From Brienomyrus brachyistius (lineage: Eukaryota; Chordata; Actinopteri; Osteoglossiformes; Mormyridae): DNA of 64,000 bases. Both the position numbers and the translations under genes were made by a program. The stretch is taken from contig NC_064540.1 of the NCBI RefSeq assembly GCF_023856365.1, forward strand, positions 10,755,691-10,819,690, written 5' to 3'. A model generated the notes under the pieces. The model worked only from the letters and a program-made list of their open reading frames with translations, was not told the DNA's origin and searched no databases. Shown here piece by piece: positions 1-16,700 of the stretch (positions within the stretch are counted from its first letter, which is position 1; every line of letters starts with the position of its first letter).

Positions 1-990
1 TCTGCTGGATGGAATTGCGATTTGCACTGGAAATACGGGGATAGTTGGGAACTGCCCAGAATACCAGTACCCAGCAAAGGACGTGCAGATCAGTCAGTGG
101 CACTTACCCTATAGTCTTTGGTTTCAAAAAGGAAAAAGCTCCGGAGCCGTCAGTATCGTTCAGAAAAGATTCGACATCGCCCAGGTTAATTTCCCCTCAT
201 CGGATTTCTGTTGCTTATAGTTGGTGAGTCACTGCCGATCATGAAGTCCCATCTCCGGGCTGCATCCCTCTCAATGCGCTAGCATCAGTATCCGCACTGA
301 TTCTTCTTTGCCGGTTGCTGTGGCAACGCTGATTTCAAGCTGCGACCAAAAAGACTTGACCGACAATATGCAATGGCCTACAAGCTATGGTTAAATATAT
401 CCTTCCTTTACAGTGTGTCATTTAAAAAAATGACACCAATTGTCATTTTTTGAAAGGAATCCACGTAAAACACAAAAATTGTTATATATTGCAATGATGT
501 TAATATATACTGACAGGTTTATTCAAAAACAGACATAAATAATTCAACTAGCTTATCCTGTAACTGATTTTTATCCACTGTCTTATAAGCCCCAGGCCAC
601 AATCACAAAATAAATTTCAACGTATGAAAAGCAGAACTGCAGAATTACCCCAAAAAAGAGCTGTTTTTTTTTTTAATTCCTCACATCAAAGTTTTCACAT
701 TACTGTGCAGAGGTGCACACACACACACACACACACACACAATTGAAATAAACGTCACCCTTGTCTGAATGAAATTCATTACTTTGAAGCATATCTTTTG
801 CAGCTTGTCTATTTTTTTCCGCTACCCGAGGTGGCTGTTATGCTGACCTCCAAATAGCCACAAGTCTGACTTCAATTCTTCAACAAAGTATAGCTTCTAG
901 GTAGATTCAGGAGTTATATGCAGCAATATAATCATGTCTTTAAAAACAAAGAGAAAATTATGGTTTTCTTGTTTTTATCAACTATAATTC
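1..990. other. Intergenic, left edge; no confirmed gene
   Basis: No gene is supported here. One + frame is open from the left edge to a stop near position 219 (about 72 codons). The - strand carries a good splice-donor-like sequence at about 106-113 after a short open stretch. Neither gives a recognisable protein. A short CA microsatellite sits near 718-741, and the rest is AT-rich. Confidence 0.5.
718..741. repeat. (CA)n microsatellite
   Basis: About 12 uninterrupted CA dinucleotides in AT-rich intergenic DNA. Confidence 0.85.
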
Positions 991-1187
991 TTCCAACTGC
1001 TTATCCAGTGCAGGGTGAAGGTGAAATCGGAGACTATCCCAGGCAGCACAGGGCACAACACCAGGACCTCACGGACAGGATGCCAGTCCATCACAGGGAA
1101 CATACACACAAACACATACAACAAACAACTGAGAAACTGCAAATAAACTAACTGCACATTTTCAGACTCTGGGAGGAAAATCCATGG
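991..1187 (-). mobile_element. Diverged SINE, 3' portion, minus orientation
   Basis: Read on the - strand, this has the familiar fish SINE body in order: a 'gtcTgggaggaaa'-type segment, a block on 'ctgtgatggactgg', and a terminal 'gataagc' motif. It is clearly older than the copy at 2017-2350, and I could not see the tRNA-like head. Confidence 0.55.
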
Positions 1188-2016
1188 AACACAAAAAGAA
1201 CTTCAGAGAGATTCAAATTTCTATCTTTGGATGCATTAAGCCAACATTCCATCCTCCCTTTTAGTCAAATAATAAAAAGTACTATGAAGCTTAGCAGTTT
1301 GTATAGAAAACCAAAATTCCATGTGCAAAATTCACAAGAATCCAACTGATTTTCATTAGAAGCATCGGATTTGTATTTCACTTAAGTAAATATTCACATT
1401 CACATGTACTGTAGTTCGTCAGTGACATAATGGCTGTAATTGTTCTCCAACCTGGAAATATTAAGACAAAAGGACTATCCATGGATGTTAGAAATCAAAT
1501 AGTCATGAACCATAAGTTGATATGGAATGATGGAATCCTCAAAGAGGATTACAAGACCTAGAAGGACCCCAGTGCTGAGAGGGAGCTACAAAAGCATCAT
1601 GTTGAATTTACTAAAGACTCCTAATCAGGGATTATTAAAGTCTTTAATTTTTTAATGGGTAATGTGCTGTGGATCAAGTAAAAAATATAGATGTCTGAAA
1701 ATGCAAATCACCTTTTTCTTTATGGATAAGAAAACGGGGTCTTCCAAGAAACAAACACACCCCTCATCACTCAAACACACTGGAGGTCCCATATTTGTTG
1801 CTTCTCATAATGAAGGCCTTGAAAGTGTATACAATGGCATCTTGAAATCTAAATATTATCCCTGCATTTGAAGGGTAATATTCATTATTGTGTCTTGACA
1901 CTGATTCTCCGTCAGTTATTGGGTCCCCCAGAAAGATAATATTATAATATTCATTGTAAAGCATCTAGAAAAGAGGACATGCGGTACTATTTTGCAGTTG
2001 TTAGGAATAAGATGAT

Positions 2017-2350
2017 CCATCCATCCATTTTCCGAACCACTTATCCTACTGGGTCGTGGGGGGGTCCGGAGCCTATCCTGGAAGCAATGGGCACGAGGCA
2101 GGGAACAACCCAGGATGGGGGGCCAGCCCATCGCAGGGCACACTCACACACCATTCACTCACAGGCAATTTAGCAAGTCCAGTTAGCCTCAGCATGTCTT
2201 TAGACTGTGGGGGGAAACCGGAGTACCCAGAGAAAACCCCACGACGACATGGGGAGAACATGCAAACTCCAGACATATGTGACCCAGGCGAAGACTCGAA
2301 CCTGGGACTCAGAGGTGTGAGGCAACAGTGCTAACCACTGCAGCACCATG
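2017..2350 (-). mobile_element. Full-length tRNA-derived SINE with target-site duplication
   Basis: On the - strand it opens with a tRNA-like head (GCAGTGGTTAGCACTG, then a B box like GGTTCGAGTCTTCG). It continues through the conserved body and ends in a GGATGGATGG tail. The 11-bp sequence AATAAGATGAT lies immediately on both sides (2006-2016 and 2351-2361). This is a target-site duplication and shows an intact retroposition event. It is very similar to the copies at 25575-25919 and 39150-39521. Confidence 0.9.
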
Positions 2351-2361
2351 AATAAGATGAT

Positions 2362-3600
2362 TTTAATGCAATTAATAAAACAGTACTGACATTGTCTTGT
2401 AATATTATGGACTAATATTATCACACCTAATAAAGATGAGAAAAACCTTTTCTGTGTTATTTTACCAGATATGGTATTATTTAGATGACAATACATTGGT
2501 ACCTGCTGCCAATAAAGTACATTGCCGCATATATACTACTCATTTGACCCTTTCAGTTAATCATTTTATCTAAAAAATTAAGTTAACAATTAAATAGAAT
2601 CTAACCGATAACACACTGTTTAGAGAATAATTTAGCATGTATTTAGAAAGTATATAAGCAAAGTAGCTATAATTTCTTAACAGAATTCTTGACAGAATAT
2701 TCTAGAATCTGGGTATTAGAAGTTGAATTTTAACCACTCCTTATGTTTCCATATTTATTTAAACTATTCATTATAATTCATTACATTAATATTTGAAAAG
2801 GGATGTGAAGCCATGTGGTTATATTTCATGCCACTTAAAGTAGCAGACCGAAACAACTCGTTCACATACAAACCTGCTTATGTGGAAGCCGAGGAAAACT
2901 TTAAATGCTGTTTTTACCAAACCATTAATCAATGATGACTTTATGGTCTCTAAGATGAGTAGCTAATCTTGGCATTTTAAAAAAATACGGCTAAATGTTA
3001 CGTTGTGTATTTCACCTATTTATCTGTTCAAATACTGTACTTATCTTGAAAACATATAAAGCGGTTCCTGAGAACAAGCGTGACATAAAATTAATCACGT
3101 TTAATCTTTTATCACCGCCTTTATACAAACTGTTCAGGTGCATATCGGCACACATTCAGCTGTGGTTAGTAAAGACGTTATTTTCAAACTAAAAACCAGT
3201 CATCAAAACCAGAACATCAATTTTCTAATTATGCCAAATTAATGATTTTCCTGCTAGGTTCTATATTCAGATAGCACTCCTGTGCTATATAACATTGTTA
3301 AGAACAACAATGACAGAAAAGGGTATATCTGCACAAGACCTTGCAGAATATTTTAATTAATATTTCACATATCATGTAATTCTCTACGTATGCTACTCCG
3401 CCCACCGGCATATACGCACGAAAAACGAAGCGGAAGTTTCTTTAAGGCCTTCTTCGGACTTCCTGTGTTACATTATAAAATTCCTCTACGTATTAATTAT
3501 AAAATATACGTAATGATTTACTTATTTGTAGTAGCAATTTCCTAGAAATATTTATTATAGGTATAGCAACTACATACGTAAAATCTATGTATAACACTCC
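2362..3600. other. Intergenic, AT-rich, nothing recognised
   Basis: I see no coding frame of note, no repeat I can name and no RNA gene in this stretch upstream of the snrpb promoter. Confidence 0.5.
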
Positions 3601-3635
3601 TTTAGCTATTAATAAACGAATATGATTTAGAAATA

Positions 3636-3801
3636 TGAGGCACGTGTCCCGGGGACGAAATAACGTGACACAACTCACTTCCGGTTAGTGTAGCTCACAG
3701 TCGGTCCTGGCGGCGCTTAAATTGGAAGCCCGCGGGTCAATTTTTTTAAAGATTCTGTTTGGTGTGATCCGATTGGTATCGGAGCCATCAGAACCGCAGC
3801 C
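3636..3801 (+). promoter_or_regulatory. snrpb: Likely snrpb promoter and 5' UTR
   Basis: This GC-richer block directly precedes the snrpb start codon. It contains an E-box CACGTG at 3641-3646, an ETS-type ACTTCCGG at 3677-3684, and an inverted CCAAT box (GATTGG) about 30 bp before the ATG. No TATA box is evident, which fits a housekeeping promoter. The exact transcription start cannot be read from sequence. Confidence 0.5.
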
Positions 3802-6407
<2,606 letters not shown>

Positions 6408-6508
6408 GTGACCCCATCCCCTTTGGCCCTCTGAAGTTTGACCAGAACACGTTGGAATTTGGCTTGCCCCACATCAAGCTGTTGTATAGTTCTGTTTTGT
6501 ATTTTTTA

Positions 6509-6514
6509 AATAAA
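6509..6514 (+). terminator. snrpb: snrpb poly(A) signal
   Basis: An AATAAA hexamer lies about 100 bp after the snrpb stop codon, giving a short 3' UTR. Confidence 0.8.
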
Positions 6515-6539
6515 TGTCTTTTGGACAATACTTGTGTCT

Positions 6540-7430
6540 GAAGTTGCTTGCATGGTTTTCTCGATACCTGTGATAAGAACTGCAGGGAATCTAAAGCTTA
6601 GTTGGCATTTGTTTGGGCCATTCTACTCATTGCGTCTCATGTAACTACTGTATTGTATATCAAAAGTAATTGGACACTTTGGGTTTTCCTGGGTGTATTA
6701 AAGCCTAATTATGGTGAATGTTATCCTGGGAGGGGGCAATCTTGAATGATTACAGGACCAGTGCTCTACACCCTGGCTCATGGAGCCTCTTACCTTACAT
6801 TCTAAGGTGTTTCGATGCAATGCAGGTGAAGTGAGAATAAGGTTTGTTTAGCAACATCCTTCTGGATGTAGCATCCATTTTATTTATTTTTTGTAAAAGT
6901 TGGATAACATCTACGTTCAAATAAGTTCTCAAAACGTTTCTGCATGAAACACTTAGGTATTTTTGTTCTAGATCCTTCACTGTGTAAGCAGGCCTGCTTT
7001 TCTTAACTCTTTTTACATGAATCAATCAAGTGTATTGGAAGGATTTAAGAGCATATAGTCCAACTAACCAGCATTTGATGTGATTTTTTGCACAAGAGGA
7101 GGTAAGAGTGTGTACTGATTATAGCAGATTGCTGCACCTGCCACACCACTTCAGGGAGGAGAACCTGAATGCAGTGGGTAATACCTCAGCACCACATTAG
7201 CCCAGATGAACCAGTGTGAGGTTTTTTTTTTCCCCAGTGGCTAGAGTGCCACTCCTGCCACCAACCCCCAAATTTCCCTGTAAGTTTGAGGACCTCCTTA
7301 CAAGGCTAGACTAACACCACACAATTGCAGGTTAAGGGCCATAATGAAGTAGGATCACCCACATGGCAGTCACGGGATTCGAAGCAGCAACATTCCGATT
7401 GTTAGGGCAGTTCCATAGCCTCAGAATTAC
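6540..7430. other. Spacer between snrpb and ddx27
   Basis: No gene. The right half (about 7085-7420) resembles an old tRNA-SINE in minus orientation, with a B-box-like segment near 7376-7400. The left half shows nothing I can name. Confidence 0.45.
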
Positions 7431-7707
7431 CAACCCGTTTTGCGGAAAGTGTCTTGATAAATTCGAGCCCGGAACGTTAGTTTTACAGTGAGCAACGGCG
7501 GAACAGTAAATAGGTCGGATTTCCGGTGTTTCAAACACGTGTGTCGAATGGAGGAGGAGCGTTCTATTAGCGATATTTCTCCAGGCGAACACATTTGATA
7601 GCAAGTATGAATCCGATTTGATATTTCTATATTCATTCATCCCCGTACTACTCCGTTGTCACTGGAAGGTTCTTTTAATTCTTTTAAGCGACTTTACGGA
7701 CGGAAGC
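7430..7707 (+). promoter_or_regulatory. ddx27: Likely ddx27 promoter and 5' UTR
   Basis: A GC-richer segment precedes the ddx27 ATG. It holds an ETS-like TTTCCGG (about 7520-7526) followed by an E-box CACGTG at 7536-7541, the same pair of motifs seen in the snrpb promoter. No TATA box is obvious. The transcription start is not determined. Confidence 0.45.
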
Positions 7708-10700
7708 ATGCTGTCCGATTTGGATCTAATCGGGACCATTCAAGAAGACGACGATGTCCCCGAAGAAGATGATTCTGCGTCTGAAGATGAATCCGTGAGT
7801 CATGCAATGGTTAATTCATTGAATTGCAACTTTAATTAAACAGTTATTGAACTTCGACTTTTAGTAATCTACCGTTGGAATGTTTTACGCCGCTAGACAA
7901 CAGGATAATTCACGTCTGTAAAACTTCTGGGAGTGATGTATTTTCCATATCTGATTAATTGTTCTTAACAATTGTTATGGGTATGTTATATGGGTAGGTA
8001 TGTTATGTTAGATGTTATTAACGATTGGAAAATACTTTTTATTACTCAAATTAAACGAGATGTTTTCATTCTGGTGCCTGGTGTTGGTTGACCTGCCATG
8101 TGGCGATCAGTCGTGTGTGTTGTGAATTGAAGTGTGTCTATTGAACATCACTGCGACGTTGTATGCAAGTTTTAAAGTAAAATATCCGTATATCCTCCAG
8201 CCACTGAAAAGCATGAGATTAGATCCTATCACTGGCAGAATAGAGCAAAAGGCGAGGTGATAATCTGGATGAGATGCCAGTCACGTAACTGTTATAATTT
8301 TAATTAATTAGTTTGATTATAGCATAGGACTGTTGACAACAAACTAAATTTAGTGTTTGAGTCCTTAAAAATGGACTCGAGTGACAAAGTGGTTCATAGC
8401 TAGCCTCACACCTCCAGGGTTGCTGTTTCAAATCCCATTGTGGAGTTTGCATGCTCTTCCTGTGTTGTGTGGGTTGCCTATGCAGTAAGGCGAACTAGTG
8501 TTCACGCATGGTGTGTATATGTGTGTGTGTGTGATTTTTGAAACTGTATTTCACCTCTGGTAGCGTGATGACAGCCTTACAGCCTAACCCCCTTACTACT
8601 TCTTTGCTTATCTTACGTAAATAATCATGTTCCAGTTTAATGCAACTTCAGATGTAAAAATTTTGCTCCTGCTCTCTCATTGAGTGCTGCACTTGTGTTG
8701 CATTCTTGGTTGTCCTCTCCCATGGAAAAAAAAAACAGTATATCTGCGTATCCGTTAGTGCAGAATGAGACTGGCTCTTCCTTCCCAGGAGCAGCCCATC
8801 ATTCTGGGACGGAAGCAGAAACAGCTGAAGCGGCGTGGCGCTGGCGACTTTGCGGCAGGCTTCGAGTTTGGAGAGCGAGATGGGCTGTACAGCGAGGACT
8901 GGGCCATGGCAGATGTCTTGGCGCAGCTAAAGAAAAGGGTGAAGTCCTGAGCACTGGCAGTGCACTAAAATGCTATTTCGATTGTTGCCGTTTTCTTAAA
9001 CGACTTTATACGAATGTTTACATGGTTTTGATTAATAGGCTTTCAGTCTATATATGTGCTCTGTGATGATGGTGATGATGATGATGTTGACAATTTCTTC
9101 AAGGACTTTTATTTTTTTGTTAAAGAAAGCTGCCACCACCTTGGATGAGAAGATCGAAAAAGTCCGCAAAAAGCGAAGAACTGAGGTGGGGTCTCCAACT
9201 GCACCTTAATCATTATGTTGATTATGTTAATCATGATCATTATGTTGCAGGCCTGCCAAGTTTATGCCTGTTATGTATCATGGTGAGATAGGGATGTTAA
9301 TTCTACACTGCTGTAGGTATTTTAGTTTGTGTTTGGAACTCACCGCAGGAGAAAGCGCTGAAGGAAGAGAAGGCGAGCAATGAGGAAGGAGCTGGAAAGC
9401 AGGAGTTAGAAGCTGGAGGCGATGATGACACAAAGCCAGAGGTGAAAGACGAAGCGGATGAGGAAGATGATGAGGGGGCTGGCAGTGACAGTGGGAGTGG
9501 AGAGTCAGACGACGATGACGATGATGATGATGATGGGCTGGATGGTTTAGGCTCCGCAGATGAAGAGGTCCTCACCAAATCAGGTGGGAACAGAATCAGT
9601 GGATCAGGCTTTAGATTGAATGGAGTTTGATTGTGGGCTTTACTGATGTAGCGTCATGTTCTGGCTGCAGATACGCTGAGAGAAAAAGGCAGGAGAGGCA
9701 AGAAGAAACAAGATGCAGGAGAGGTGAGTCACAGAGACTTTGTACAAGAACAGACATGAGCCCCTTTTACACAAGATGCAGAGTGAGCATTTAAAAAGTA
9801 CCCTGGCTTTGCAAAGCATTGTGGTGCTCAGGTCATTTCACATGAGCACTTTAACCTTTAATGAGCAGTTTCTGCATATTTTACATTAAACAATGTTGTC
9901 TGCCTCATGCATAGAAATGACTTGTACACCAAACAATACACCACACGAAGGATTACCTTTGCCCCGTGGAGCATGTTAGAATTGATTTGCCTTCATTTTC
10001 CACTTATTGTGGTTAAAATATAAATTGTGATAGTGCAGGAAAACTCCCTTCTGATTGTCCTCTTTGTCTCTCACTGCTGCTTGTATACAGACACTGGAAG
10101 CCTTTTATGAAGATGCCTCAAACTACAACGAGAACCTCACATTTGAGGACATGAATCTGTCCCGGCCGCTGATGAAGGTTGTACAGGGGTGACGTGGGAG
10201 TTTAATGTTTCTCTTCCAGCCCCTTTCTGTCCCCAAGCTGATGCTGTGTTTTCGCATCTCACAGGCAATTGCAACTATGGGCTTCAAGCAGCCCACCCCC
10301 ATCCAGAAGGCCTGCGTCCCTGTGGGGCTGCTTGGCAAGGACCTCTGTGCATGTGCAGCTACCGGCACTGGTGAGAGGCTGTGGCCACATCTATGCTGAC
10401 GGTTTAGCTGTCAGAACTGCCTGGGGAGAGAAGAGAGAGACAGTCATCTGTGATCTGATCATTCGGTGTATTACCTCCATTTATGATAAGTTGGGAATTT
10501 GTAAGAACTTTTTTACTCTGAATATCTGTGTTAAGACACATTTAAAGTGGGGAGGCTGAAGCATGGGAGGGAAAATCAAGCGCTTCCAGTGAAAATCGGG
10601 CATCTCAAGACAGAAAGGCTGCTGTTAACCGGATAAAGAGGGATGTCTTTGGCTGCATGGACTTATGGGAAATAGTTCCGTGCTTCCACCAATGTGTCCA

Positions 10701-13700
10701 TCCCAACCCAGGCAAGACTGCTGCCTTCATGCTGCCCGTCCTGGAGCGACTCATTTACAAGCCCCGGCAGGTCCAGGTCACCCGCGTCCTGGTGCTGGTG
10801 CCGACCCGCGAGCTGGGCATCCAGGTACATGCGGTGGCTCGCCAGCTGGCCCAGTTCACAAGCATTACCACGTGCCTTGCTGTGGGTGAGTGCCCGTCTT
10901 CGGCAGCGGGTCTGTTGTTTGCGTAGCCTGACATAAATAGTCACTTCGGGGTCCCCAGCAGGCTTTTCAGAAATAAAGAGCTTGTGAGTATTCAGAAGAA
11001 AGTGCTTCAGCACCTTCGGAATTAGGAGCATGTTTGTTTAATGTTGTAGTGCACTGACTGTTTGTGGTCAAAGAACAAATGCATGGTTTAAATGGTGTTT
11101 GTCTTTCTGGAATGAAATGCATTCCTAACAGCAGCCCGATTTTGAAAGTCTGCTGCCATACACATTACCAAGCACTGCAGCAGGGGGGGGGCTGTCCCAA
11201 CCGGCCCTCTGAAGCCCATTTTTGACGTGCTGTGATCTTCCCCGTTGGAGCTTTACGTTTGCGTTCATGATGACCTGTCCTTCCTTTATTAAACATAGCG
11301 ATGATTTAGGCTAACGTGCATTTCAGTGCAGCACAATACTAGAAAACTTTCACATCTCGTAATGTGATTCTTTTTTTCTGGTAAAGTATGTCAGACATTT
11401 TCTGGTTAAGATTGCTGTATTTATAAAGCAAAAGAGTTCCCAGAATAAACTATATCCAAGCAGAATTTATTATCTACATAATAACATGGTGTTGCATCGA
11501 GTTGTGTCGACAGATCACTTGTTTTTCCTCAATATTGACTTCGTGGAATCCCAGATATTCCCGTACAGCAGAAGCCTGGTGCCTTTTGATGATCCGTTCT
11601 TGTTCACTTTTCTCCTCCTCACTGATTTTTGTTAAATTCCTTACAAACACACGACAGCAAGGATGAGAATGATTGTGATTGGTTGGAGTGTGCATGCAGA
11701 GTTTGGGTAAACGTTAGATTGATTTTTTTTTCTTACATAACCTAGATAATCTTGAAAAGGAAAAATCCTGAAAATTGCAAAGTGTGACGACTGTTTGGCT
11801 GAACAACAGAGATCATCAATCTTGTTATGAGGGACACCCATCTGCTTAGACAATTTTATCGGCAAGATTTCAAAATACTGGAACTTTATTGCAAAATTGA
11901 AAATGCTATATGCCACAGTATAATGTCTGTATGGTATGACAGTATGTTAGTCACATAACAGATGATTTTCATTGTAATACTAATAATTGTTGCCAGTTTA
12001 TGGAAGGCTTATCCAGAAGCCCTACAGCATCCCTGTTTAGACGACTGCGATGCGTATTTCAGGTGGTTTGGACCTCAAGTCCCAGGAGGCGGCTCTGCGG
12101 GCTGGACCCGATGTCCTGATCGCCACGCCGGGCCGTTTGATCGACCACCTCCATAACACACCCTCCTTTGAGCTCAGCCAGATCGAGATCCTCATTCTGG
12201 ATGAAGCTGATCGGTACATAGTGCTGTGAAGTCAATATAATAATTATTTTCCCTATTACGTGGAGTTGTTGTAGAACCAATTGAAATATAAATGAATTAA
12301 ATGAATTATGAATGATTTAAAAAGGGTAAATCAAAGATGGTAAACAGTTTTTCTAAATGTCTGTTTTAAGTTCTCTAGAAGGACAGGACTTGTTGTTTAT
12401 CACAATATTTAATAGCCATATTTATGTATTACACATGGAGATGTAAAAAGAGACACCAAGCTTACAGGTATGAGCAGGAAGAAGATTACATACCCTTCCG
12501 GTAGCTTCCGGTGATGGGAGCGGTGCGCGGCCCCCTGTTCATGCCAAGCACACCTGCCGTCTCACATTTAACATCCCCCTGGAGCCTTTGAATTGTTTCC
12601 AGTCTAGCTTGGTAGAAGCCAGTTGCGAGTTTGGTCTCTTGCAGGATGTTGGACGAGTACTTTGAGGAGCAGATGAAGGAGATCATCCGAATGTGCGCCT
12701 ACCACCGGCAAACCATGCTGTTCTCGGCTACCATGAGTGAAGAGGTATAAGTGGTCCTCATTTTGTGAGAACACCACAAACAGGGCCAGGGGAGGGACCC
12801 TACAGCCCAGGTGGTATAACGGCCTGAGGCAGCTCATCTTGTTTACTTGATGATAGGTATTCTTGCTCTCTTTTTTTTTCAGGTGAAAGACCTGGCTTCT
12901 GTCTCTTTGAAGCAGCCCGTGAAGATCTTTGTTAACAGCAACACCGACGTGGCACCTTTCCTTAGGCAAGAATTTGTGAGGATCAGGCCAGCTAGGGAGG
13001 GGGACCGGGAGGCCGTCGTGGCTGGTGAGTGCTGCCTCCGGGGGTGTCCGTGCGCACGGGCCATCTGGGGTGTGCGTGTTGTTTTTCTGTAGCAAACTGT
13101 CCTGAAAGGGAGATCCGTAGTGTCTTCCTTTCAGTTCCTCCGCCGTCTCTGCGCCTTGTGAATGCGTTTCTGCGCACATCCATATGTGACCTTCTGCAAT
13201 TATTTACCGCAATATCTGTCCACACTGATGTGAGCCCCGTTTCTCCCGCAGCCTTGCTGACCAGGACCTTCCAGGATCACGTCATGGTCTTCACTCAGAC
13301 CAAGAAGCAGGCCCATCGCATGCACATCCTGCTGGGCTTGATTGGCCTGAAAGTGGGTGAGCTTCACGGGAACTTGTCCCAGACCCAGAGGCTCGAGGCC
13401 CTCAGGTACCCTCATCACTTCCTAAGACTGCCATAGCTTCATTCATGCCTCCCTAGTATTAGCCTGTGTGTAAATGGACTCAAAGCATTCCTCGGTGAAG
13501 TGATTTTCAGTTCACTGCAAATTCAAATGTTTTCTTTTTTGTACTTAAGTGCCCCCTGGTGGCTAGTGTAGGTGATGAGCCATTAAATGGATTATTGTAG
13601 CTAGGTCTTACACCAGCTTCACAGCGCTGGTCCTCAAAGACTATTTAATGCTGCTGAGCTCAGTTAATTAACCATGTTCTTATTAACTGACGAAGCAAAC

Positions 13701-16700
13701 TGTGTTCAAGTGAGTCGTAAATCGAAATATTTAATTACTAATTCTTACCTGAATTTCCATCCATTAATTTTGCACCTGCCTGTCCTAGTTGGGATCTTGA
13801 GGTTAAGCCAGATTTTGTAAAGTATAAATAAATCATACAATAAAAATAAGCAAAGCCCCATCAGATGAATTGCTGTGTATTATTTTCATTAATCACCAGT
13901 GAGTGACTTCTCAGGCCTTGAATGATTTTAGCAGGTGATAAAAAATAAATGATGAATTTGATTCTTTGGTACTTTATTGATCCCAAAAAAAAGTAGGATA
14001 TTGCCCTTAAGCCTAAATTACAATTGAACTCTCAAAGATGTTTTTGCTTAAGCATTTTATTGAGAATTTTTTTGCTGATGGTAAAACAAAATAAGATTAA
14101 TGTGACTGATAATAGTCAGACTCCAAGCCATTTTTACATGATTTATGAACTCTGCTTCATGATGAGCTAAGCGTACAATCCTGCAGATCGCAGGGGCACA
14201 GGAATGGGGTCCTTGCCGACCCATAAGGTGCATTATGGTTTCTCCTCATGCACTAATGTGCCTCATTTGACCAATTAGAATTTTGATGATTCATCGGATT
14301 GAGTATAAATATGCTGTGTGTGCACTGGAGGTACGGAGGCGGCGGGTCAGGACTGTCGTCTCGCACCTCCTGGGTAGGGGGTTTGAATACTGCCCTTCTC
14401 TCAGTGTGAGGGAGTTTGCATGTGTCCCCTGTGTTGTGTGCATGTCCTCCTGGGGCTCTGGTGCCTGGAGCTAGATCACCGACTCATAATTAGCCAGAGT
14501 GTGTGTGTTTGGGGGGGCATCCTGTGCAGTCCTGTGCTGTCTGAGATACTGTGAGCCTACAGACCACCCCCTCCCTCCCCCCGGCCCTGTCCAGAATGAG
14601 TAGTTGCAGGGTATATGAATGGGTATACAGGATAGGCTTACTCATAACTCATAATAGCTTTATAAATGCAGTGTCGGGATACATTCTTTCATTTCCAGAG
14701 ATTCGACTTATATTACGGAAAATTACTGAGTTATGCGGAACTCTTTTGTCTCGCAGACGATTCAAAGATGAACAGATTGACATTTTGGTGGCTACAGATG
14801 TAGCTGCTAGGGGTTTGGACATTGAAGGGGTTAAGACGGTAAGGCTGAGTAATTTATTTGAGAAAAACCAAGTTTTATAGTGAGTCCTATGTAATTGTCT
14901 TTATTTCCTAGACTGCAGTGTCGTGGGAATCACAAAACTATAAGCCTCCTGCTTTAAACTTTTGTTCTAGGAATTCTGCATAATTTATAGTGCATACAAA
15001 TTGGTAATCTAGAAAGAATATTTAAATATTTCCATTCCATCCAATACACATTTATTGTGTAATAGATATTTTAATACGATTTTCTCATCGATGTTTACTT
15101 GGTGTTAAAATATATCTGATGAAATATTCTGTACGTGAAAAATTCTGATCTTTCTATGCTGTCATCACCAGGTCATCAACTTCACCATGCCGAACACGGT
15201 GAAGCACTACGTCCACAGGGTAGGCCGCACGGCACGCGCCGGCCGCGTGGGCCGATCCGTCTCGCTGGTGGGCGAGGCAGAGAGGAAGATGCTGAAGGAG
15301 ATCGTCAAGAAGGCCAAGACGCCGGTGAAGGCCCGTGTCCTGCCACAGGGTGTGTGATCACGGGCCCAGATTCACATCCACACGCCAGTCACTGTATGTC
15401 AGATGTATATAGCAGACACTTTCATTCAAAGCGACGTACAAGCCGGGATCAGAAAGCAGCGTCACTCGGTCCATTGTTCACGGACCCCAACGGTAGCATC
15501 ACTACAAGGGATTTGAACCAGCAACCTTCCGATCAGAGCCCTAACCCACAGGGCAAGAACCGGATCCTGTTCTGCATTCAACTGAACGATTACAATTACA
15601 ATTTCAACAATTGCCTAACTCTCCCTGGGCAAATATGCCTCTAGCTGGCATATTTGAAAGCAGTGGTAGTTGTTACTATACAGTGATGTTGATACATTCC
15701 AGTGATGGAAAAGTAATTATAAGGTTATAATACATACTGCTTGAAACTGTATGCTCTTCTTTCTTTTGCTGTTACTCCAGTGTGTCCTTGTTGTGATTTT
15801 TGCCCTCTCTGTACTCCCCCCCGCCCCCCCAGAGGTGATCCTGAAGTTCCGGGATATGATCGAGAAACTGGAGAAGGACGTTTACGCTGTGATGCGGCTG
15901 GAGAGGGAGGAACGGGAGATGGCACACTCCACAGCGCAGGTCGGCATGCTGCGCGTCACTCTGTAAACGCTACAGCCGTCCCCTGAATTATCTCGTTGAT
16001 TCATTCCTGGAAGACCACCGCAATTCAAATAAATGCCTACTGCAAATCTATTTCCATTATAACCCAACCCCAAATCATAAAAATCTGCTCACACAACACT
16101 AGAACATATAAGCAACAAACAACTATTTTGAATAAAATGTAATTTAATGAAGCGTCATTGTACTTATTGTACAGAGGGAATTTGTGCGTAATTCTGTTTT
16201 TACACAAAGCATTTGGTTCATACTTTGAATTTTTTAATAAATGCTGTCTGTCTGAGTCTTTGGCTGAAAAACATTTTAATGACAAAATTGGCCTGTAACT
16301 TGAAGTCCTAGTTTCAAAACTCAATTATGGGAAAAAATGTGAACAGAATTGCGGTAAATCTATGGATTGCTGTGATTGTATAATAAATGTTACCCTGAGT
16401 GGTTCAAGCAGAATGTAGGCTATCTGAAGATGGAATGATGGATGATGTACTTTATTGAGGTACACAGCAGCAAAGAAAAATAATGCACAAATACGAACTC
16501 AAAACAACGGCGGCAAGCTTGTACAGAAAGTGATTTCAGCAGGCAGGAAGGATCTCTATTAGCTCCTCTTTGCACACCATGCTGGAGCCAGCTAACAGGG
16601 TTAATATCTGTGATAATGTGCCCGTTTAGCTGATCCTTGCGTTAGCGTCAGGTGGCTCAGTCACCGACCCACTTCCACTACCGCTGCGATACCCGCTGCT

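Noticed and set aside
9303..9578. Ser/Pro-rich 91-codon frame on the - strand
   Set aside because: It is the antisense shadow of the Asp/Glu-rich ddx27 exon 4.
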